Positions 57,490 to 64,000 of a DNA stretch of 64,000 nt are shown here, piece by piece; the first letter of the stretch is position 1; every line of letters starts with the position of its first letter. Position numbers and translations under genes: made by a program. The stretch lies in the NCBI GenBank assembly GCA_019279435.1, contig JAAALK010000289.1, positions 49,665,164-49,729,163 on the forward strand, in the 5' to 3' direction. The stretch is from Zizania palustris (taxonomy: Eukaryota > Streptophyta > Magnoliopsida > Poales > Poaceae). A model generated the notes under the pieces. That model made no database searches and was not told the origin of the DNA. It saw only the letters and a list, made by a program, of their open reading frames with translations.

Positions 57490-58870
57490 TAACTCTACCG
57501 GCTCTTGAGTATTTGTTGTATTGATGATGGAAGAGCATAACTTAAATAGATAGATAACTCTCATCTATCAAACTAGTTTTTGGGTTGAGCGGACCTAAAT
57601 TTTAAGTTGTAGTCCGACTTAACATAGGCGTAACGGGTGGTTGTGTTCTAATAATATCTCCCACAAAATAATACTTGAGGTGATGCGGCTACAACTATAG
57701 CCACAATCTCAAATGTTTAAAATATTGTTGCAATTTGATGTTTTAAAAGTTCAGATTGTTTCTATTGCTTTGTTTTTCTAGATAATGGCTTCTATTGCCA
57801 TGTGGTCCTTGGCGTTGAAAATTTTAATGCATGCAAGTTGAATGGTCAGTAGAATATGAGGTTAAATATAAACTGACGCTAGCTTATTATCTCTGCTAAG
57901 TTTGAAGCTGGAAAATCAAATTAGAAGAGCTCAAATGTCCATGCTGCCAACTAGTAATTATTCCTTTGATAAGATAAAAAGAAATGTGAGGTCACTGACA
58001 AGACTGCTTATATTTACAATTGCATGTTCATGACAAAAGAAATGTGTTTTGTATTTTTGGATTGAGTAAGTATTGAGAAAATTACTCACATGTCATTATA
58101 ATTTTTAATAATTGTTTATATATCATTGTCATTGTTAGTGACTGTGGTAGTCCCCATTTATTATTGACACATCGATGACATATTAGTAAACCGTAAAAAT
58201 TGTAATGGCATAGGAGAAATTAACCGTGAGTATTATAAGCACTTGATACATACATGGATTGAGACCCGTGCCAGATACAAAATAGGGCATGCAATTAGAA
58301 AATTTATATAACCAAAGCATGGTTCGATTTAATTATATAACTTAATGAATATGACCGGAAGACAAACAGATATGGAAACAGAAAGCACGAACGTACGATG
58401 AATCCATAAATCTTATTATAATTACTTTTCAGTAATAAATAATTACATTTATATATATTGGTATTTAGATTTTGATTGTCTTTTTATCTAATTTAGTACA
58501 TGCTTAAGTTAATTTTATTTTTCTGAGCCTGTGCAGGTGCACGCCTCGTCCTTGTTAATTTTATACATTGACATTATCATTATCGATGACGAGGAAGACG
58601 CTATATTCACTTCATTTGTGAATGTTATACTCACTTCATCCGATGATACTTCATTTATCGCTTTTATTTTCTATCATTCTGTGTACTATTTGTTCTTAAA
58701 TAAAAAATCCTTTATATTAGAATTTAGAATATAAAGTGAATTATATTGATTGTATTTTCTCATAAACATAAGCTCTTATGTTGAATTGATCGGTGTCTGC
58801 AACTCAATATGATATCAAAGTCAAATAAAGACGGCAAAATGATCGATTCCCCATCCTTGATCCCAAAGTT
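57490..58870. other. Intergenic DNA
   Basis: AT-rich, no supported frame or RNA gene. The short frame at 58531-58734 has no family features. Confidence 0.45.
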
Positions 58871-58878
58871 ACAAAATT

Positions 58879-59364
58879 GAGAAAATTCCGTATATGCCAC
58901 TAAAAAATCACCGGTTCTCATATATGCTACTGAAAACTTGTTGTTTCTATATATGCCACTGCTTCAATTATCTGTGTTCATATATGCCATTGTCGTTAGT
59001 TTCAACTGTTAGTCAACGTTAGTTTTTTTCAAAATGACAAAATTGCCCTCAACTTACAAAGCTAGATAGCTAGCTTTGCCTCCAACTGATCTCAGTTGCG
59101 TTGGATTGAATGAGTGATTTGTATGCGTGTACCAGCTAGAACAAGTGATAGCTGATCACGGAACTTAAATCATTCTTGATTTTTAGTGAGCTGAGGACAG
59201 TTTGGGAATTTTGAAAAAACTAACGTTGACTAATAGTTTAAACTAATGGCAATGACATATATGGACATATAAAATTAAAGCGGTGGCATATATAGAAACA
59301 ACAAGTTTTCAATGGCATATATGAGAACCGGTGAACTTACAATGGCATATACAGAATTTTCTCT
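58879..59364. mobile_element. Foldback MITE with ~180 bp inverted repeats and 8 bp target duplication
   Basis: Left arm (58879-59055) and right arm (about 59190-59364) are reverse complements with about 85% identity by eye, starting gagaaaattccgtatatgcc and agagaaaattctgtatatgc. Flanks ACAAAATT are identical (58871-58878 and 59365-59372). Multiple atatatgcca phrases lie in both arms. Long arms with an 8 (or 9) bp duplication fit a Mutator-like or hAT-like MITE. Confidence 0.82.
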
Positions 59365-59372
59365 ACAAAATT

Positions 59373-60505
59373 TCCTTGAACCCAGGTCTTGACCTCAGTT
59401 TTAGGGCTTGGTCGAATACCATACTCGTTCCCTGTCGAGGCTTAGGGACCCGTCGGTTCTATTTTCACCGATAATTAAGAGAGGATATAACAACATTTAA
59501 GAGATCGACATGGAGTCATGGGCAAGGGTAGGTAATGACAGCAGGGGGCAGCGTCGGAGGCTGGCGAGCGACGACGGGGGTGACATCAAGGGCCCATGAG
59601 TGGTGGCAGGGGGGAGCATCAAGAGCCACTGGGCAATGACAGATGGCAACATTCGGGACTGTAGGGCAGCGACAACGTCAGGGGCCACACGATAACAGTA
59701 TCGAGGTGCATGGCGTTTGCATGCGGTGGTTAGAGGGAAGTGTTGAGGGCGAAATAGCGCATCGGCGTAGGGGAGGCCGTGAGGAGCATGAGGGTGTGGC
59801 GGCGTAGAATAGGAGTTTGGAGGCTAGGAGCGTGGGATGCTAGGGCTGTTAGGGTTTAAGGTTCCTCTCGTATACGTATGACGAAGGTCCACATGTTAGC
59901 CTATTTTATCGGGCTCCTCAATGGTCAACGGGGATGTTGAACCTTTTCCGGCTTCGGTCTTGGCCCATATTTTGCTTACGAACCTCTCCTGCGGGGACAA
60001 AAAATCGTCAAACCCATCCCCTAATAAATGAACCCACCATCGGTTATTGGCTATCGAGAGCTATTATCATCCCTAAGTTAGATATCTCAAATTCGAATAT
60101 TTATATATTACTTTAAACTATTTATTTATTATTAATGAAATAATGAATTAATATCATTTTTTTACTTTTATCCCTAATTTATTAAAAGTAAAACTAAAAT
60201 ATTACTACCCGGAAAGAGGAGGGAGGATTTGTTTGAAAAACAATTATACGGGAGAGGGCCTTAAATCCTCTCCCGTGAACCCCATCTTTGATATTTACTA
60301 CATTGAGAAAGAGGACATCTGACGGTCGAGACAGGGAAGCAAGTGGCGTGGGGCGAGCGGGACATGCCAGTGCGGCTGGCAAGGCACCAGAGGCTGGTGG
60401 TGCGACCGATGGGAGCAGTGCGGCACCGGCCCTTGGCACAACAGTGATGGGAGGCCATGGGGCGGGGTAGCGCAGGCAACACAAGGTTGAGATAAGGGCG
60501 CACGC
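59373..60505. other. Non-coding DNA with two GC-rich patches
   Basis: 59520-59830 and 60290-60490 are G-rich on the plus strand and give low-complexity frames only. 59920-60080 is a pyrimidine-rich stretch of mixed composition. The sequence around 60215-60285 (gggaggatttg, ggagagggccttaaatcctc) holds a short inverted pair. No gene is supported. Confidence 0.45.
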
Positions 60506-60788
60506 TATAGGTGGCCAGATGGGCCGGGCCTGGTGGGCGGCACTAGGCCCGGCCCTAAAAAGCACGGCACTAGCATGGCCCGGCACTATGGGCTTAGTGC
60601 TAGTGCTGGCCCGGCACTATGTATCGGGTAGTGCTTGGGCCGGCACCTCGGCCCATAGTGCCGGCACGGCCCGGCACGAAAATAAGGCCGGCACTACGGT
60701 GGCCCGAAGCCTTTTCGACTCCCCACTCCCCAGCCGTCCGATCGTCACTCCGGCCAATCCTAGCCATCCGATCCTGTGCCTTGCTCGG

Positions 60789-60796
60789 TATAAAAG
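60789..60796 (+). promoter_or_regulatory. TATA box of the hAT transposase gene
   Basis: TATAAAAG, downstream of the ggcccggcac region and about 30 bases ahead of a CT-rich leader with repeated ccgaaacccta phrases. Predicted start near 60820. Confidence 0.65.
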
Positions 60797-61144
60797 CCAT
60801 CCATCTATCCGGGTCCGAAACCCTAGCTCATTCGTTCCCCCGTCCCCGTCTCCCCGACTCCCCGCCTCCCCGCCTCCCCGGCTTCCTCGCCCGAAACCCT
60901 AACCCTACTCTCCGCCGTCTCCAGCTCGCCGCCACGATTCCTCGTCGGCGCCGTTGGCTCCTGGTCCTCCCCGGCCACCTATAGCTCCCTACCTCCCTTT
61001 CCCTCACCGCCTCCGCCTGAAACAGCGAAACCCTAACCCTACTCTCCGGTGGCTCCTGCTCCTCCACGGCGTCGCTGGGTCCTGCTCCTCCACGGCAACA
61101 CTCTCTTCCCCGGTTCCCCCTCCTCGTCTCTTTGTTTTCGGCAG

Positions 61145-62728
61145 GTATGTGTGATTGTGTGATTTGTGTCTCACCCGCTCTCTTCCCCCTCCTCGTCTAT
61201 CGACAGATCTAGTTGCTGGCTTGCTGCACCGGTAGATCTGGTCGTTGTGAGTTGTTTTCTTGAGCTACGCCGATAGATCTGGTCATCTTTGGTTGTTGGC
61301 CATCGTGCGTCGCCAGATCCCCTCTCTGATCTCATTCCCCTCTCCATCTCTGTCTCATACTCTCATGCGCTTATGCGCCGTTGTGCCGTCGGTATATCTG
61401 GCTGGTGCAGTGGTGCACTAGTGCGGTCGTGCTAGTGCCTAGTGGATAGTGCTTTGTTGTACTACTGTTGCTCTTGTTCGGTTCTTCCTCGCTGTCGCCG
61501 GCAACCATTGCAGAACAAGAACAGAGCAGGTAACCTACTGTCCTACTTGTTGTTCCTACTATTGATATGGCTAGGCCGCTAGGGTTTGTTTCATACTTGT
61601 TCGGTTGTTCCTACTTTGCTACTTGGCTAGGATACTTGTTGTTCTTGCTGTCTGCTGTGTATATTTCTAGGGTTTCATACTTGTTGATTTGTACTTTTTC
61701 ATACTTGTTTCTTGTTCTGTTAGTTTTGTAATTCTATTACATCAATCTATTCTGTTTCTATAGACTGTAGTTCATTTATTTCATATTTCATACTTGTTCA
61801 TACTTGTTCAAGTCTATTCTGTATACATGATGTTTGTTTTTGTATACATGATGTTTGTTTCTGTATACATGATGTTTGTTTCTATATACATGATGTTTGT
61901 TTCTGTATACATGATGTTTGTTTCTGTATACATGATGTTTGTTTCTGTATACATGATGTTTGTTTATGTATACATGATGTTTGTTTCTGTTAGTTCATAC
62001 TTATTCTATTACATCAGTCTATTCTGTTTCTGTAGACTAGTTCATTTATTTCATACTTGTTCAAGTCTATTCTGTTTCTGTATACATGATGTTTGTTTCT
62101 GTAATTATGTTAGTTCTGTTATTCTATTACATCAGTCTATTCTGTTTCTGTAGACTGTAGTTCATTTATTTCATACTTGTTCATACTTGTTCAAGTCTAT
62201 TCTGTTTCTATATACATGATGTTTGTTTCTGTTGGTTCATACTTATTTTATTACATCAGTCTATTCTGTTTCTTTAGACTAGTTCATTTATTTCATACTT
62301 GTTCAAGTCTATTCTGTTTCTGTATACATGATGTTTGTTTCTGTAATTCTGTTAGTTATGTTATTCTATTACATCAGTCTATTCTGTTTCTGTAGACTGT
62401 AGTTCATTTATTTCATACTTGTTCATACTTGTTCAAGTCTATTCTGTTTCAGTATACATGATGTTTGTTTCTGTTAGTTCATACTTATTCTATTACATCA
62501 GTCTATTCTGTTTCTGTAGACTGTAGTTCATTTGTTTCATAATTGCTGTTCTCTAGCTCCTTTGTCCAAGTTTACTCATCATCTCCAAGAGGCTACATCT
62601 TTGCTTTGTTAACCTCACTGGCATCTCTGGTGCTCCGGATTTAAGGTAATAGTTATACTTAGTAACTTTGATTGTGCTAACATCTCCTAGTTGTGCTAAC
62701 ATCTCCTAGTTGTATCTATATTCTATAG
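61145..62728 (+). other. Predicted 5' leader intron of the hAT gene
   Basis: A strong donor (ggcag/gtatgtgtg) is at 61144/61145 and an acceptor (ttctatag/gaatccg) at 62728/62729, 29 bases before the transposase ATG. A further donor-like site (agcag/gtaacc) near 61530 suggests an alternative leader exon. The tandem repeats at 61815-62530 lie inside the intron. Splicing is inferred from sequence only. Confidence 0.55.
61815..62530 (+). repeat. 21 bp minisatellite and ~240 bp higher-order repeat in the hAT leader
   Basis: The unit tgtatacatgatgtttgttt is repeated eight times in a row at 61815-61990 with a 21 bp period. After that a longer block (cttgttcaagtctattctgt, gtatacatgatgtttgtttc, tattacatcagtctattctg, gtagactgtagttcatttat) recurs about three times to 62530. 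The frames with repeated MMFVSVY are a consequence of the period being a multiple of three. Confidence 0.9.
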
Positions 62729-62757
62729 GAATCCGTCGAGGAACCAGAGGGCCGGTG

Positions 62758-64000
62758 ATGGCTGACGAAGTGGATGGGCCATCCATCAACGATGAACTTC
62801 GGTTGTTGGGTCAAACCGGGGATGATGAGGTAAACATGGGCATGGAGAGGGAGGAGCTCTTAGGCAGCCACAGCAGTGCCGATCCTATCGACATCGGTGG
62901 CGATGCCGAGGACGGTGGCGCTGCGGCAGGCCAAGACTCCACCCAGGGCAGCCAGAAGAGGTCTCGTTCTACGACCTCTGATGTTTGGAATGACTTCGAG
63001 AAGATATTTAAGGTAATCAGCGGCAAAAATGTGAGGTATGAAGCTAAGTGCAATCATTGTGGTCATGTCTATTCTGCTCTATCTACTGGTGGCACTGGCC
63101 ATCTCTTGAGGCATAGGTCTAAATGTAAGGATAGAATTGGAAAGTCTCGGTCATCTCAGTCATTAATTCATTTTAATCCTGATGGTACTGTTCGACAATG
63201 GGAGTACAATGCTGAGGCAGCTCGTACTCAACTTTGTCGCTTGATTGCTAGACTTGATCTTCCACTTAGTTTTGGTGAATATGATGAATTTGAGGAATAC
63301 ATTAAGCTTGCTCATAATCCTAGATATATTTCTGTATCTAGGCAAACGACCACTAGATATCTTAAAAAGTACTTTAATGATTCACGTGTTAAGCTTATCG
63401 AGTCTCTTAACTCTAGTGTTACATCTGTTTCTCTCACATCTGATATATGGTCTGGTAATGCTAAGGAAGATTATGTTTCTGTGGTTGCCCACTATGTTAA
63501 CTCTGCTTGGCAATTAAAGAAAAGGATAATTGGCTTTAGGCTTATTGATGTATCTCACACTGGTGAGAACATTGCTGATCTTGTGCTTGCTGTGATACAA
63601 GATTATGGCTTAGAGAACAAAGTGTTTGCTGTTACTTTAGACAATGCTTCTTCTAATACTACTGCTATGCATAAGCTCACACCACATTTGTCTGGTTATG
63701 TTGGTGATATTTTGTTGCATCAACGATGTGCTTGTCACATTACTAATTTGATTGTTAAATCTGGCTTGAAGAGGCTTAAGCCTTACCTTGAATCATTTAG
63801 GACTGCAATTGCATTTCTGAACTCATCTAATCAACGCATTGCTGCATATAAGCGTTATTGTATTGCTACTGGTGTACGTCCTACAAAGTTTGGTTTAGAC
63901 ATGGAGGTGAGGTGGAACTCAACCTATTTGATGCTTAAACATCTGGTCCCTTACAAGACCACCTTTAGTGTCTTCATTGAGACTAGCTATCCTAGACAAG
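62758..64000 (+). CDS. BED zinc-finger hAT transposase (N-terminal 414 codons, incomplete)
   Basis: The frame is open without a stop from the ATG at 62758 to the window end. Residues 1-70 are acidic and low complexity. A BED-type zinc finger lies at about 74-123 (VWNDFEKIF, C98, C101, H119, C123). A hAT transposase core follows: LTSDIWSGN with D229 (first catalytic Asp), AVTLDNASSN with D295 (second Asp), RCACHITNLIV with the family CxxH pattern (C324, H327), and EVRWNSTYLML near 383-393. The third catalytic residue and the C-terminal dimerisation domain would lie outside. Similarity is to the plant RICESLEEPER/Ac-like family. It is a nuclear cut-and-paste transposase or a domesticated derivative; the surrounding subterminal repeats favour a transposon. 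No damage is visible in the part seen. Confidence 0.93.
   Translation, partial: MADEVDGPSINDELRLLGQTGDDEVNMGMEREELLGSHSSADPIDIGGDAEDGGAAAGQDSTQGSQKRSRSTTSDVWNDFEKIFKVISGKNVRYEAKCNHCGHVYSALSTGGTGHLLRHRSKCKDRIGKSRSSQSLIHFNPDGTVRQWEYNAEAARTQLCRLIARLDLPLSFGEYDEFEEYIKLAHNPRYISVSRQTTTRYLKKYFNDSRVKLIESLNSSVTSVSLTSDIWSGNAKEDYVSVVAHYVNSAWQLKKRIIGFRLIDVSHTGENIADLVLAVIQDYGLENKVFAVTLDNASSNTTAMHKLTPHLSGYVGDILLHQRCACHITNLIVKSGLKRLKPYLESFRTAIAFLNSSNQRIAAYKRYCIATGVRPTKFGLDMEVRWNSTYLMLKHLVPYKTTFSVFIETSYPRQ

Larger units (their letters stand above)
60508..64000 (+). mobile_element. hAT DNA transposon, 5' part (runs off the window)
   Basis: A hAT transposase frame starting at 62758 is preceded by a TATA box (60789), a GC-rich leader and a leader intron. 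About 60508-60690 is packed with ggcccggcac / gtgccgggcc motifs in both orientations, as in the subterminal regions of plant hAT elements; taggtggccagatgggccgg at 60508 is the best candidate for the terminus. The 8 bp duplication and the other end cannot be seen. Confidence 0.75.

Noticed and set aside
61794..62153. 119-codon frame with repeated MMFVSVY heptads
   Set aside because: It is a reading of a 21 bp minisatellite in a predicted intron; the period is a multiple of three, so the frame stays open without selection.
1..64000. CRISPR arrays, operons, prokaryotic signals, rRNA genes
   Set aside because: None seen; intron structure, MITEs and LTR elements show a plant nuclear genome.

Overview
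The window looks like a repeat-rich stretch of a grass (Poaceae, probably panicoid) nuclear genome. The reasons are the layered transposons, CACTA elements with the subterminal motif TTTGCCGAGTGCC that is widespread in grasses, Tourist- and Stowaway-type MITEs, a SIRE/Maximus-like copia element with AGGGGGAG polypurine tracts, and two three-exon group III WRKY genes. No prokaryotic, organellar or viral genome signature was seen. All calls come from reading the sequence; no database search was possible.

Layout. 1-8582: a young non-autonomous gypsy-like LTR element (5' LTR cut by the window edge, 4.17 kb 3' LTR, only about 2.6 kb of internal sequence). It sits inside the transposase pseudogene of a CACTA element whose remaining part runs from 8583 to a terminal inverted repeat ending at 18540. 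That CACTA carries an unusual six-unit tandem array of its transposase 5' region plus subterminal DNA (10.3-14.9 kb) and a duplicated subterminal block (16.4-18.2 kb). 18570-19163 is a fragment of a third CACTA-like element. 19167-25859 is a complete non-autonomous CACTA with an AGT target duplication, itself interrupted by a 3.3 kb solo LTR. A 653 bp solo LTR follows at 25974-26626.

26.6-36.5 kb is the low-repeat genic island. It holds two plus-strand group III WRKY transcription factor genes (28494-30003 and 34449-35558) with identical intron positions and phases, so they are probably an old tandem pair. The second has the rare heptapeptide WRKYGHK. W-box motifs cluster upstream of it, one of them inside a MITE, which suggests WRKY cross- or auto-regulation (inference).

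36.5-39.3 kb is mixed AT-rich and GC-rich non-coding sequence with transposon remnants. 39859-54490 is a 14.6 kb minus-strand Ty1/copia element (two 2.0 kb LTRs, TSD CAAGT) inserted in a small GC-rich inverted-repeat element. Its gag and 5' pol are broken, and its pol is split by a 3282 bp TG...CA insertion (TSD GCCAT). That insertion carries a tandem array of alternating hairpins whose arms change together, the most intriguing structural signal here. The copia LTRs hold a dense TTCGAA array. From 55.7 kb on there are three MITEs and a GC-rich promoter region, then a hAT element whose BED-type transposase frame is open from 62758 to the window end.

Functionally the only host genes supported are the two WRKY factors. 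Everything else is explained by nested mobile elements, with boundaries given by target duplications where visible.
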